Positions 8,173 to 16,801 are shown, numbered from the stretch's first letter. The stretch is DNA of 64,000 bases from Candidatus Tepidifontimicrobium thermophilum (GCA_031296405.1 JAVKKH010000009.1:1-64000); one strand, 5' to 3'. Numbers and translations are program-made. Notes: generated from the sequence alone by a model not told the origin.

Positions 8173-8940
8173 CTACCGGTGTTGCCAAGTGGGCTTGCGT
8201 TTTTCGAGAAACGCCCGCAGCCCCTCGTGGGCGTCCTCGGTTCGCATGAGCTCCTCGTACACGCGCTCGGCCTCTTCCAGCGCCTGGTGGAAGGCGTGCC
8301 GGAAAGAACCCAAGGCTGCCCGCTTGGCCAGGCGCAGGACCGCGGCGCTGTGGGCACTGAGCTGTTCTACCCGCCTGCGCACCGCCTGCTCCATCTCCTC
8401 CGCGGCCACCACGTCGGTGACCAGGCCCAGTTCGCGGGCCTGCCGCGCGGTCAGGACCTCTCCCGTGAGCACGGGGACCACCGCCTGCTTGCCCAGGAGG
8501 GTCAGGAAGGCCGCCGCCGCCACGGGCGGGAAGACCCCAACCCGTACTTCAGGCTGGCCGAAGGTGGCGCTCTCGGAAGCCACCACCACGTCGCACAGCG
8601 CCACCAGCTCACACCCTCCACCCAGGGCCGCGCCTCCCACCGCGGCCACGGTGGGTACGTCCGCGTCCACGAGGGTGCGGCACAGGGTGTGGAAAGCCTC
8701 CAGCATCTCGTGGACCTTCTCCGCGGTGTGCTCCGCCACGTCCACGCCCGCGCAGAACGACCGTCCCTCCGCGGTCAGGACCACGACCCGCGCGGCGGGG
8801 TCTGCGAACGCCTCCCGCAGCGCACCCTCTAGCTTCCGCATCACCGCGGTGGTCAGCACGTTGTGGGGCGGGCGGTTTAGGGTGACCCACCACGCGCCGT
8901 CCTCCCTACGGACCCGGATCGCCTCGTCCTGGTTGTTCAC
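8173..8940 (-). CDS. dch: Cyclohexa-1,5-dienecarbonyl-CoA hydratase (Dch/BzdW-like crotonase)
   Basis: The 255-aa crotonase-fold protein keeps both hydratase glutamates ([11 protein letters not shown] and [13 protein letters not shown]) and the oxyanion-hole strings FCAGVDV and GGAALGGG. The segment [20 protein letters not shown] resembles, from memory, the corresponding part of Thauera Dch and Azoarcus BzdW, which add water to the dienoyl-CoA made by benzoyl-CoA reductase. The GTG at 8940 overlaps the acyl-CoA dehydrogenase stop by 4 nt (GTGA). Its place within the hcr-bcr block supports the role; a generic enoyl-CoA hydratase is the alternative. Confidence 0.75.
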   Translation of the reverse strand: MNNQDEAIRVRREDGAWWVTLNRPPHNVLTTAVMRKLEGALREAFADPAARVVVLTAEGRSFCAGVDVAEHTAEKVHEMLEAFHTLCRTLVDADVPTVAAVGGAALGGGCELVALCDVVVASESATFGQPEVRVGVFPPVAAAAFLTLLGKQAVVPVLTGEVLTARQARELGLVTDVVAAEEMEQAVRRRVEQLSAHSAAVLRLAKRAALGSFRHAFHQALEEAERVYEELMRTEDAHEGLRAFLEKRKPTWQHR

Positions 8941-10118
8941 CGCGCCACCTCCTGCCGGGGGCTCTCCCGCACCACCTGCCGGCCCACCACCAGGGCCTGG
9001 ATCTCCGAGGTCCCCTCGTAGATGCGCAGGGCCCGCACGTCCCGGTACAGGCGCTCCACCCTGCTTCCCGCCACCACGCCCCACGCCCCGTGCAGCTGGA
9101 CCGCCTCGTCCACCACCCGCTGGGCGGCTTCCGTGGCGTACAGCTTGGCCATCGAGCTGTCCTGGGGCCCCCGGCCCGCGTCGCAGTCGTGGGCCCACGC
9201 GGCCCGGTACACCAGCAGCGCGCTGGCGTCCAGCTCCGTGGCCATCCACGCCAGCTTCCACCGCACCAGCTGGAAGTCCGACAGCCTCTGGCCGAAGGCC
9301 ACGCGCTGCCGGCTGTAGCCGGCCGCCTCGTCCAGGGCCCTGCGGGCAAAGCCCACCGCCGCGGCCCCTACCGTGGCCCGGAAGGTATCCAGGGTCCGCA
9401 GGGCCACCGCGTACCCCTGGCCTTCTTCGCCCAGGCGGTGCGTTGCCGGGACCCGGCAGCCGTCCAGGGTCAGGGTGCCGAGGGGGTGGGGGCTCAGGGT
9501 ACGGATGCGGCTGGACACCTGCAGTCCCTCCGCGTGGCCGTCCACCACAAAGGCCGTGAGCCCTTCCTTGCCGGGGCCGGTGCGTGCGAACACCACGTAC
9601 TGGTGCGCCAGCCCCGCGTTGGAGATCCACGTCTTCGTGCCCACGAGCTCGTAGTGATCCCCCACCCGTCGGGCCGTGGTCTGGATGGCCGCCACGTCTG
9701 AGCCCGCCTGTGGCTCCGAAAGGGCGAAGGCGGCGATGCGCTCACCCCGGGCCACCCCGGGCAGGTAGCGGGCTCGGAGCTCCTCGCTCCCGAACAGGGC
9801 GATGGGCACGCTGCCGAGCCCCTGCATGGCGAACGCGAAGTCCGCAAGGCCGCTGTGGTACGCCAGGATCTCCCGGGCCAGGCACAGGCTCCGCACGTCC
9901 ACTCGGGCGTGCACACCTCCGTACGCCGCGGGCACGCAGTACCGGAGCCACCCCGCCTGACCGAGCCTGCACACCAGCTCCCGCGCCGCCCCGTCGGGGT
10001 CCAGCTCCTCCCGCTCCACCAGGTCCCCGAGCTCCCGGGCTGCCCACGCCCGCAGGTCCTCGGCCAGCGCCCGGTGGTGGGCGTCGAAGAAAGGCCACCG
10101 CAGGTGGTGCAGCTCCAA
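8937..10118 (-). CDS. Acyl-CoA dehydrogenase (possibly cyclohexanecarboxyl- or cyclohexenecarboxyl-CoA dehydrogenase)
   Basis: The 393-aa flavoprotein has the acyl-CoA dehydrogenase signatures [20 protein letters not shown] (FAD/substrate site), [11 protein letters not shown] and the C-terminal [10 protein letters not shown], whose Glu is the usual catalytic base. It could oxidise a cyclic acyl-CoA in ring beta-oxidation, as BadJ does for cyclohexanecarboxyl-CoA, or a straight dicarboxyl-CoA such as pimeloyl- or glutaryl-CoA later on. The best start is a TTG at 10118, just after the upstream crotonase stop at 10121; the frame is open further upstream only as a shadow. The end overlaps dch. 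Substrate not decidable from sequence. Confidence 0.85.
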   Translation of the reverse strand: MELHHLRWPFFDAHHRALAEDLRAWAARELGDLVEREELDPDGAARELVCRLGQAGWLRYCVPAAYGGVHARVDVRSLCLAREILAYHSGLADFAFAMQGLGSVPIALFGSEELRARYLPGVARGERIAAFALSEPQAGSDVAAIQTTARRVGDHYELVGTKTWISNAGLAHQYVVFARTGPGKEGLTAFVVDGHAEGLQVSSRIRTLSPHPLGTLTLDGCRVPATHRLGEEGQGYAVALRTLDTFRATVGAAAVGFARRALDEAAGYSRQRVAFGQRLSDFQLVRWKLAWMATELDASALLVYRAAWAHDCDAGRGPQDSSMAKLYATEAAQRVVDEAVQLHGAWGVVAGSRVERLYRDVRALRIYEGTSEIQALVVGRQVVRESPRQEVAR

Positions 10119-10120
10119 CC

Positions 10121-10930
10121 CTAGTCCCCCCGGAACTCGGGCGGGCGGCGCTGGACGAAGGCCTCGTAGCCGCGGGCGAAGTCCTGCGTGAGCATGCACA
10201 GCGCCTGCGCCTGGGCCTCCGACTCTACCGCCTCGTCCAGGGACATGTCCCACTCCTTGTGCAGCATCCGCTTCGTCATGGCGTGGGCGAAGACCGGCCC
10301 CCTGGCCAGCTGGCGGGCCAGCTCCTGGGCCTCCTGCAGCAGCCTCTCCGGAGGGCACAGGCGGTTGAAGAACCCCCACCGCTCCGCCTCCTCGCCCGAC
10401 ATCTCCCGGCCCGTGTACAGCAGCTCCGCGGCCCGGCCCAGCCCCACGATCCGGGGCAGCAGGGCACAGGCGCCCATGTCGGATCCCGCAAGCCCCACCC
10501 GGTTGAACAGGAAGGCCACGCGGCTGCGGGCGGTGCCCAGCCGCAGGTCGCAGGCCGCGGCCACCACCGCACCCGCGCCCACGCACACCCCGTCCACCGC
10601 GGCCACCAGGGGCTGCGGGCAGCGCCGCATGGCCACCACCAGCTCCCCGGTCATCCGCGTGAATGCCAGCTTGCCCCGGACGTCCATGTCCAGCAGCGGG
10701 CGGATGATCTCGTGCACGTCCCCGCCGGAGCAGAAGTTGCCGCCGGCACCGGTGATCACCACCACCTTCACGTCCTCCACCCGCCGCAGCAACTCGAAGG
10801 TGTCCCGCAGCTCCGCGTAGCTCTCGAAGGTGAAGGGGTTCTTGCGCTCCGGACGGTTGAAGGTGACGGTGGCCACCCCGTCCTGGAAGTCCCACAGGAA
10901 GTGCCGAAGCCGGACGTCCGACCCGCGCAT
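10121..10930 (-). CDS. Enoyl-CoA hydratase/isomerase-family protein lacking both hydratase glutamates
   Basis: The 269-aa crotonase-fold protein shows the oxyanion-hole parts [11 protein letters not shown] and [20 protein letters not shown]. At the two catalytic Glu positions of classical hydratases it has Ala (GAGAVV for GGGCEL) and no Glu in [12 protein letters not shown]. An Asp in GSDMG sits where dienoyl-CoA isomerases carry a catalytic Asp. It is therefore more likely an isomerase, hydrolase or other crotonase-type enzyme than a simple hydratase. Starts at ATG 10930 with GGAGG four bases upstream; the next gene begins three bases past its end. Confidence 0.8.
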   Translation of the reverse strand: MRGSDVRLRHFLWDFQDGVATVTFNRPERKNPFTFESYAELRDTFELLRRVEDVKVVVITGAGGNFCSGGDVHEIIRPLLDMDVRGKLAFTRMTGELVVAMRRCPQPLVAAVDGVCVGAGAVVAAACDLRLGTARSRVAFLFNRVGLAGSDMGACALLPRIVGLGRAAELLYTGREMSGEEAERWGFFNRLCPPERLLQEAQELARQLARGPVFAHAMTKRMLHKEWDMSLDEAVESEAQAQALCMLTQDFARGYEAFVQRRPPEFRGD

Positions 10931-10940
10931 GGTCCCTCCT

Positions 10941-11219
10941 TCACATGACTTCCCCGCCCGCCACCACCAGGCACTGGCCCGTGACGGAAGCGCAACCCCG
11001 CAGGCACAGCCCCGCCACCGCGTCCGCCACCTCCCCGGGCCGGACCCGCCGGCCCTGCGGGTTGTACCGCACCAGCTCCTCCCGCGCGGACTCGTCGCTG
11101 CGGCCCGTGGTCCGCACCACCCGCTCCGCCGCCTCCCGGAACAAGTCCGTGTCCCCGATCCCCCGGCTCGCGCCCGTCACTACCGCGTGACGCCCGTGCC
11201 ACGGGCGGGGCTGGATCAT
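10941..11219 (-). pseudogene. Short-chain dehydrogenase with a large in-frame internal deletion
   Basis: The 92-aa frame starts like an SDR ([20 protein letters not shown], nucleotide motif TGASRGIG) and passes directly into the C-terminal SDR segment [12 protein letters not shown], ending [18 protein letters not shown] and [16 protein letters not shown] full SDR needs about 250 aa, so some 155 codons, including NNAG and the catalytic Ser-Tyr-Lys, are missing without a frameshift. It sits between the ligase and crotonase genes, with its own Shine-Dalgarno. Read as a deletion pseudogene that keeps its frame, or an assembly collapse. Confidence 0.8.
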
Positions 11220-11223
11220 CGTC

Positions 11224-12771
11224 TCACCCTCCCACGCGCGCCCGCTCACGCTCCGCCAGCACCCGCCGGAGGATCTTGCCCACCGCGGACTTGGGCAGCT
11301 CGTCCACGAACTCCACCTCGCGCACCCGCTTGTAGGGAGCCACCCGCTCCTCCACGAACCGCAGCAGCTCCTCCGGGCTCACCGGCGCCCTGCGGACCAC
11401 GAACGCCTTGGGTACCTCCCCCAGCTCAGGATCCGGCCGGGGGACCACGCAGGCTTCCCGCACCGCGGGGTGTTGGCGCAGGACCTCCTCCAGCTCCGCG
11501 GGCGCGATGGAGTACCCCTTGTACTTGATCATCTCCTTCCGGCGGTCCACCCACCACAGGTACCCGTCCTCGTCGAACCGCACCAGGTCGCCCGTGCGGA
11601 ACCAGCCGTCCGTGAACGCCTCCTGGTTGGCCTGCGGGTTGTTCCAGTAGCCCACGGTGACCATCGGCCCCCGCACCAGCAGCTCGCCCACCCCTCCCGC
11701 CTCCAGGTCCCGACCGGTCTCCGGATCCACCACCCGCTGGTCCAGCCCCGGCACCGGAGGTCCCACCGAACCCCGTTTGACCTTCATGGGCGGGACCGCG
11801 ATGTTCATCGGTCCCGCAGTCTCCGTCATGCCGATGTGCTCGGTGGCCGGGCAGCCGAAAACCTCCTCCGCCCGACGCGCCAGCTCCGCGTCCAGGGGCA
11901 GGGCCGCGGTGTTCAGAAACCGCAGCCCCCGGTAGGCGAACCCCGTCCGCTCCGCGGCCTCCACCAGCTCCCGCAGGGCCGGAGGTACGGCGAACAGCTC
12001 CCGCACCCGGTGCGCCTCCATCAGCCGCAACACCTCCGGGGCGTCAAACCGCGGGACCAGCACCTGGCAGGCGCCCAGGCACACCCCCGCATTCAGCAGG
12101 GCCAGCAGGCCCGCGCAGTGGCAGAGGGGCAGGAAGTGCACGTACCGGGAGCGTTCCGTGATGAACCCCACCGCCCGCCCGGCCATCAGGTCTGCCACCA
12201 CGTTGCGGTGGGTGAGGGCCGCGCCCTTGGGAAGGCCCGTGGTGCCGCTGGAGTACAGGATGCAGGCCAGGTCGTGTTCTGGGTCCAGGGCCACGGGTTC
12301 CGGCTGTTGCCACGGCTCGGAGGCTTCCTCCAGCTCGTCCAGGCTCAGCACGTAGCGCGGGGAAGAGGCCACGCCGGCCTCCCGCAGCTGGCTGACCCAC
12401 TCCTTTGAAGCCAAAACCATCTGGGCTCCGGTGTCCAGCAGGCAGCGCTGGACCTCCGGGAGCCTGCTGAGGGGGCTCAGGGGCACTGCGACCCCGCCCG
12501 CGCGGAGTACCCCGTAAAACGCCACGGGGACCTGCGGGCAGGTGGGCGACAGGAACACCACGCGGTCGCCCTTCTCCAGCCCCAGCTCCTGCAGCGCCCG
12601 GGCCACCCTTCCGCTGGTGTCCCACAGCTGGCCGTAGGTGGTCACCTGCTCGGTAGGTCCCCACACCAGGGCGGGGCGGTTCGGCTCCGACCGCGCCCAC
12701 CGCTCCAGGAGCTGACAGGAGGTCAGCCTGGGGACCGCCAAAGCCCGCGCCGTGGGGTGACGGAACACCAA
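11224..12771 (-). CDS. AMP-forming acyl/aryl-CoA ligase
   Basis: The 515-aa adenylate-forming enzyme has the P-loop-like YSSGTTGLPKGAALTHRNVV (about residues 175-195), the A5-type motif ATEHIGMTETAGP, A7 GWFRTGDLVRFDEDGYLWWV, A8 DRRKEMIKYKGYSIAPAE and the catalytic Lys in SAVGKILRRVL. It forms an acyl-adenylate and then the CoA thioester. Between hcrB and the ring-oxidation genes, a 4-hydroxybenzoate- or benzoate-CoA ligase is the natural guess, but overall it resembles long-chain fatty acyl/medium-chain ligases and the substrate is open. Starts: TTG 12771 or GTG 12768, neither with a strong Shine-Dalgarno. Confidence 0.83.
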   Translation of the reverse strand: MVFRHPTARALAVPRLTSCQLLERWARSEPNRPALVWGPTEQVTTYGQLWDTSGRVARALQELGLEKGDRVVFLSPTCPQVPVAFYGVLRAGGVAVPLSPLSRLPEVQRCLLDTGAQMVLASKEWVSQLREAGVASSPRYVLSLDELEEASEPWQQPEPVALDPEHDLACILYSSGTTGLPKGAALTHRNVVADLMAGRAVGFITERSRYVHFLPLCHCAGLLALLNAGVCLGACQVLVPRFDAPEVLRLMEAHRVRELFAVPPALRELVEAAERTGFAYRGLRFLNTAALPLDAELARRAEEVFGCPATEHIGMTETAGPMNIAVPPMKVKRGSVGPPVPGLDQRVVDPETGRDLEAGGVGELLVRGPMVTVGYWNNPQANQEAFTDGWFRTGDLVRFDEDGYLWWVDRRKEMIKYKGYSIAPAELEEVLRQHPAVREACVVPRPDPELGEVPKAFVVRRAPVSPEELLRFVEERVAPYKRVREVEFVDELPKSAVGKILRRVLAERERARVGG

Positions 12772-12830
12772 TTTACCTAGACCTCCTGCCCCACCGCCTC
12801 CGGACCCACTGCGGCCCTCACGGACACCCC

Positions 12831-13832
12831 CTAGGAGGCCAACGCCTCCAGGGCGCGGCGTACGTGCACGGGTGCGGTGCGCCTGCGATACAGGACCGTG
12901 AAGTCGGTGTTGTCCATAGGGTGCACGGCCCGGTACACGGCCTCGCTCACCCGTTCCAGGACCTCCTGCTCCAGCCGCTGACCCACCAGCAGGGACGCGA
13001 CTTCCTCCAGCACGAGGGGCCGGGAGGCCACCCCTCCCAGTACCAGCCGGCAGGATGTCACGGTCCCGTCCGGGTCCTGTCGCACGGCCGCCGCGACGCC
13101 CAGGGCGGCGAAGTCCAACGAACCCCGTCGCCGCACCTTGCGGTAGGTGCTGCGCAGGCCGTCCGCGGGCGGGAGCAGGACCTCCACCACCAGCTCATCA
13201 GGCGACTTGTCCAGGTAGCGGATGCCGTCGTCCCGGTACAGGTCCTCCAGGGGCAGGACCCGCTCCCCCCGGGCGCCCACCAGCCGCACCTTCGCGCCCA
13301 GCGCGATCAGCGCCGGAGCCCCGTCGCCCGCGCTGACCGCCCAGCACCTGCTTCCGCCCGGCGCCACGCGACAGGGCACTTCCTCCGGGGTGCGGGGGCC
13401 GGGTGCCTTCATGCACCAGCCCAGGGCCTGGCGCCAGTGCTCCGTCTGGTCGTAGTAGGTGCACCGGGTGTCCAGGCACAGGTTCCCGCCCAGGGTGCCC
13501 ATGCGGTGCAGGATGGGGTTCGAGCACACCGCCACCGCCTCCGCCAGGGCACGGTACGCGGACCGCACCGCGGGCTGCGCCGCTACCTCGGCCAGGGTGC
13601 AGCCCGCGCGCAGCACCAGACCCTGTTCCGGACTGCCGGACCAGCCCCGCAGCTCCCGCAGCCCACGGAGGCTCACCAGGTACCTGGGCTGCAGCTGGCG
13701 GCGTTTCATCTTCGGCAGCAGGTCGGTCCCACCCGCCAGCGGTGCCGCCTGCGGCCCCAGCTCCGCCAGCATGTGTGTGGCTTCCGCCACCGTGGCGGGC
13801 CGGAGCAACTGGAAAGCGGGCAGGCGCAGCAT
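12831..13832 (-). CDS. hcrB: 4-hydroxybenzoyl-CoA reductase, beta (FAD and extra 4Fe-4S) subunit
   Basis: The 333-aa FAD-binding subunit of the xanthine-oxidase family has PLAGGTDLLPKMKRR (FAD loop, residues 31-45), NPILHRMGTLGGNLCLDTRC and a C-terminal CO-dehydrogenase-flavoprotein domain. Only 4-hydroxybenzoyl-CoA reductase carries an inserted loop with four cysteines for an additional 4Fe-4S cluster; here C124, C140, C154 and C163 are in the right place and sequence context (RCTYYDQ, GWCMK, GSRCWAVS). The first and last spacings (16 and 9) equal those of the Thauera enzyme as I recall it (C122, C138, C146, C155), while the middle one is 6 residues longer. This makes the assignment specific. 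ATG after GGGGGG. Confidence 0.9.
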   Translation of the reverse strand: MLRLPAFQLLRPATVAEATHMLAELGPQAAPLAGGTDLLPKMKRRQLQPRYLVSLRGLRELRGWSGSPEQGLVLRAGCTLAEVAAQPAVRSAYRALAEAVAVCSNPILHRMGTLGGNLCLDTRCTYYDQTEHWRQALGWCMKAPGPRTPEEVPCRVAPGGSRCWAVSAGDGAPALIALGAKVRLVGARGERVLPLEDLYRDDGIRYLDKSPDELVVEVLLPPADGLRSTYRKVRRRGSLDFAALGVAAAVRQDPDGTVTSCRLVLGGVASRPLVLEEVASLLVGQRLEQEVLERVSEAVYRAVHPMDNTDFTVLYRRRTAPVHVRRALEALAS

Positions 13833-13843
13833 CCGGCTCCCCC

Positions 13844-16252
13844 CTACGCGGGCTGCGCTGCCTCCTCCCAGCTCTGCGGACGCGGCACCCGCTCCGGAGG
13901 CGGGAAGGAGAACGGCGGCACCTTGGTCGGGCCCACGCGGCCCGTCCGCCCCTTGCGCTGTTCCTCCAAAGCCTTGAGCACCTTCTCGGGCGTAGCGGGA
14001 ACTTCGTCCACCCGCACCTTCAACGCGTCCGCGATGGCGTTGAGGATGGCGGGTACCACGCACAGCAAAGGACCCTGGCCCACCTCCTTGGCGCTAAAGG
14101 GGGCCCGGGGCTCGTCGGTCTCGACCAGGAAGGTGATCACCTCCGGCATCTCGTACACGGTGGGCACCTTGTAGTCCAGCCAGGACGGGCCACGGTGTAA
14201 CTCCTTGCGGAACGCCTGCTCCTCCATCAGGGCCTCGCCCAAGGCCATGTGCACGCTGCCCTCCACCTGCCCCTCCACCAGAACCGGGTTGAGGGCGCGG
14301 CCGATGTCGTGGGCCACCCACACCCGTTCCACCTTCACCTCTCCGGTCTCCGGGTCCGCCTGCACTTCTGCCACGCACGCCGAGAAGGTGTAGGCGGGCG
14401 AGGGTCCCACCCCGGAGCCCTTGTACGTCCCCAGCTTCTGCGGGGGCCGGTAGCTGCCGGAGGTCGCCAGGCACCCGAACCTGGCCTCGGCCCACTGCGC
14501 CGCCTGGGCGAAGGAGGCACCCACTTCCGGGGTCGCCCGGTCGAAGATCCGCCGGGACTGTGCCACGAGGCGGCTGCGGGGCACCTGCAGGCGTTCGGCC
14601 ACCGCGTCGAGCAGGAGGTCGCGCGCCCGACAGGCGGCCTCGTACGCCGCGTTCCCCACCATGAGGGTCACCCGGCTGCTGTAGCTGCCGAGGTCGATGG
14701 GGGTGAGATCCGTGTCGGAGGTCACCAGGCTGATGTCCTGAGGCTGCAATCCCAGGACCTCCGCCACGATGGTGGCCACCGCGGTGGCCGACCCCTGCCC
14801 GATCTCCGTGGCCATGGTGTACACCGTCACCCCGCCCGAGCGGTCCACCCGCAGGTGGACCTCGGAGTGGGGCATGTCGCTGTAGTAGATGGACCCGCCC
14901 GCGCCCGTGAGGTACGCGCTGCACGCGAACCCCAGCCCCCGCCCGTAGGGCAGCCGGCCCCGCCGCTGGCGCCACCCGCTGGCCTCCACCACCTTCTCGA
15001 TGCACGCCCGCAGCCCGTTGCTGGTGATCTCCAGCCAGTTCACCGTGAGCTCGTTGGGCCCTGTGAGGTTGCGCAGCCGCAGCTCCACGGGGTCCAGGCC
15101 CAGATCCTCGCTCAGCTTGTCCAGGTGCACCTCCAGGGCGCAGCGCGCCTGCGGGGTGCCGTGGCCGCGCTTGGGGCCACACGGCGGCTTGTTGGTGAAC
15201 ACCCGGACCCCCTGGAACCGGTAGTGGGGGATCCGGTAGGTAACCGGCTGCTGGGTCCCCGCGTACAACAGGGTGGCGGGACCGAAGGAGCAGTAGGCGC
15301 CACCGTCCAGGTAGGCTTCCACGTGCATGGCGACGATACGGCCGTCCCGCTTCACCCCGGTCCGGATCCGCAGCAGCTCCGGGTGCCTTCCCCGGTGCGC
15401 GTAGAACACCTCCTCCCTCGTGAGGGTGATCTTCACGGGCCGGCCCGTGAGCATGCTGAGCTTGGCGGCACACACCTCGTGGTGGAAGATGTCCAGCTTG
15501 CCGCCAAACCCTCCGCCCACCGCAGGCACCACGACCCGTACCTGGTGCTCCTCCAGGCCCAGGGCTCTGGCCAGTCCCCGGTGCAGGTAGTGGGGCCCCT
15601 GGTGGGACGTCCACACGGTGAGCTTCCGCGCCCCCGGGTCCCACCAGGCCAGAGCGCTGTGCGGCTCCAGGGGCGCGTGGGTGTTGCCTCCGTAGAAGAA
15701 CAGGTCCTCCCGCACGTGGTCGGCTTCCGCGAAGCCCGCCTCCACGTCGCCGAACTCCAACGACGCGAGCCGGTGGACGTTGCCGAACGGTCCGGAGTCG
15801 TGGATGCGGGGCTCCGGGTTCCGCAGGGCCTCCTCAAGGTCCATGCGGGCCGGCAGCGGTTCGTACTCCACCTCCACCAGGCGCGCTGCTTCCTCAGCGG
15901 TGTACGGGTCCACCGCCGCCAGGGCGGCCACCGGCTCCCCCACGTACCGCACCCGGTCCACCGCCAGCGCGGTCTCGTCCTGCCCCACGGGGAACACGCT
16001 GTAGCGAACCGGCACGTCCCGGCCCGTGATGGCCGCCACCACCCCGGGAACCTTGAGGGCGCGCTCCAGCCTGACCGACACGAGCCTCGCGTGGGCGTGG
16101 GTGCTGCGCACCAGCTTGCCGAACAGCATGCCCGGAAGGGTGAGGTCGTCGGTGTACTGGGCGCGGCCAGAGACCTTCGCCCAGCCGTCCACCCGCGGCA
16201 GGCGCTGGCCCACCACGCTGAACACGCGTTCCCGCTCCTCCAGCACCCGCAT
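13844..16252 (-). CDS. hcrA: 4-hydroxybenzoyl-CoA reductase, alpha (molybdopterin) subunit
   Basis: The 802-aa protein is the large subunit of a molybdenum hydroxylase: N-terminal domain RVDGWAKVSGRAQYTDD, GEPVAALAAVDPYTAEEAA, the Moco-binding glycine strings VGGGFGGKLDIFHHEV (about 240-255) and TEIGQGSATA, and a C-terminal EVGQGPLLCVVPAILNAIAD. The enzyme removes the 4-hydroxyl group of 4-hydroxybenzoyl-CoA reductively, giving benzoyl-CoA. It lies between hcrC (2-bp gap) and hcrB (11-bp gap). It is some 30 residues longer than Thauera HcrA (about 770), through a Pro/Arg-rich C-terminal tail after residue 770. Confidence 0.9.
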   Translation of the reverse strand: MRVLEERERVFSVVGQRLPRVDGWAKVSGRAQYTDDLTLPGMLFGKLVRSTHAHARLVSVRLERALKVPGVVAAITGRDVPVRYSVFPVGQDETALAVDRVRYVGEPVAALAAVDPYTAEEAARLVEVEYEPLPARMDLEEALRNPEPRIHDSGPFGNVHRLASLEFGDVEAGFAEADHVREDLFFYGGNTHAPLEPHSALAWWDPGARKLTVWTSHQGPHYLHRGLARALGLEEHQVRVVVPAVGGGFGGKLDIFHHEVCAAKLSMLTGRPVKITLTREEVFYAHRGRHPELLRIRTGVKRDGRIVAMHVEAYLDGGAYCSFGPATLLYAGTQQPVTYRIPHYRFQGVRVFTNKPPCGPKRGHGTPQARCALEVHLDKLSEDLGLDPVELRLRNLTGPNELTVNWLEITSNGLRACIEKVVEASGWRQRRGRLPYGRGLGFACSAYLTGAGGSIYYSDMPHSEVHLRVDRSGGVTVYTMATEIGQGSATAVATIVAEVLGLQPQDISLVTSDTDLTPIDLGSYSSRVTLMVGNAAYEAACRARDLLLDAVAERLQVPRSRLVAQSRRIFDRATPEVGASFAQAAQWAEARFGCLATSGSYRPPQKLGTYKGSGVGPSPAYTFSACVAEVQADPETGEVKVERVWVAHDIGRALNPVLVEGQVEGSVHMALGEALMEEQAFRKELHRGPSWLDYKVPTVYEMPEVITFLVETDEPRAPFSAKEVGQGPLLCVVPAILNAIADALKVRVDEVPATPEKVLKALEEQRKGRTGRVGPTKVPPFSFPPPERVPRPQSWEEAAQPA

Positions 16253-16254
16253 CC

Positions 16255-16734
16255 CTACGCCCTCGCCTCACGGAGCCGCCGCGCCGCGGCCTGCACCGCT
16301 TCCAGGATCTTCACGTAGCCGGTGCAGCGGCAGAACACGCCCGCCACCGCCTCCCGCACCTGCTCGCCGGACGGCTCGGGGACACGGTCCAGCAGCGCTT
16401 TGGTGACCAGCACCATGGCGGGCGTGCAGTAGCCGCACTGCAGGGCCCCGCTTTCCACGAAGGCCCGTTGCACCGGGTGCAGCTGGCCGTCTGTGGCGAG
16501 CCCCTCGACGGTGGTGACCTCGTGGCCTTCGACCTCGTGAGCCAGCACCAGGCACGAGAGCGCGGGCTCCCCGTCCACCAGCACGGTGCAGACCCCGCAC
16601 TCCCCCAGCTCGCAGCCGTGCTTGGTCCCCACCAGCCCCAGGTCCTCCCGCAGCACCTCCAGGAGCGTGCGGTGGGGAGGTACCAGGACCCGGTGTTCCT
16701 GTCCGTTCACCTTCAGCCGGACCGCACGCTCCAT
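16255..16734 (-). CDS. hcrC: 4-hydroxybenzoyl-CoA reductase, gamma (2x 2Fe-2S) subunit
   Basis: The 159-aa ferredoxin-like protein has the plant-type 2Fe-2S motif HGCELGECGVCTVLVDG with a distal Cys in ALSCLVL, and the helical-domain cluster motif GALQCGYCTPAM ... GVFCRCTGYVKI. It passes electrons between ferredoxin-linked FAD and the Moco subunit. First gene of the hcr operon; ATG 16734 with GGGAGGGTGGG directly upstream. A palindromic operator lies 17 bp before the start. Length equals that of known HcrC (about 160). Confidence 0.9.
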   Translation of the reverse strand: MERAVRLKVNGQEHRVLVPPHRTLLEVLREDLGLVGTKHGCELGECGVCTVLVDGEPALSCLVLAHEVEGHEVTTVEGLATDGQLHPVQRAFVESGALQCGYCTPAMVLVTKALLDRVPEPSGEQVREAVAGVFCRCTGYVKILEAVQAAARRLREARA

Positions 16735-16750
16735 CCCACCCTCCCATTGA

Positions 16751-16764
16751 ACTGACCGGTCAGT
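16751..16764. promoter_or_regulatory. Perfect 14-bp palindromic operator upstream of hcrC
   Basis: ACTGACCGGTCAGT is a perfect inverted repeat located 8 bp downstream of the predicted hcr -10 box and 17 bp before the hcrC ATG. A 12/14 copy lies at the same kind of place before bzdN. Size and symmetry fit a TetR-family dimer site. The TetR gene at 369-971 is the best candidate binder. Confidence 0.65.
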
Positions 16765-16772
16765 CTAGTCCC

Positions 16773-16801
16773 TTCGTACCTCTGGCCTAGTCCTCCGGCA
16801 A
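16773..16801 (-). promoter_or_regulatory. Candidate sigma-70 promoter of the hcr operon
   Basis: TTGCCG (16796-16801, minus strand) and TACGAA (16773-16778) are 17 bp apart and precede the operator. Each box is only a partial match, but the layout is the same as at bzdN. Confidence 0.4.

Noticed and set aside
12864-16318. Very long plus-strand frames (436 and 689 aa) across hcrB and hcrA
   Set aside because: Composition (H, R, G, Q-rich) and lack of motifs mark them as mirror frames of the molybdenum hydroxylase genes.
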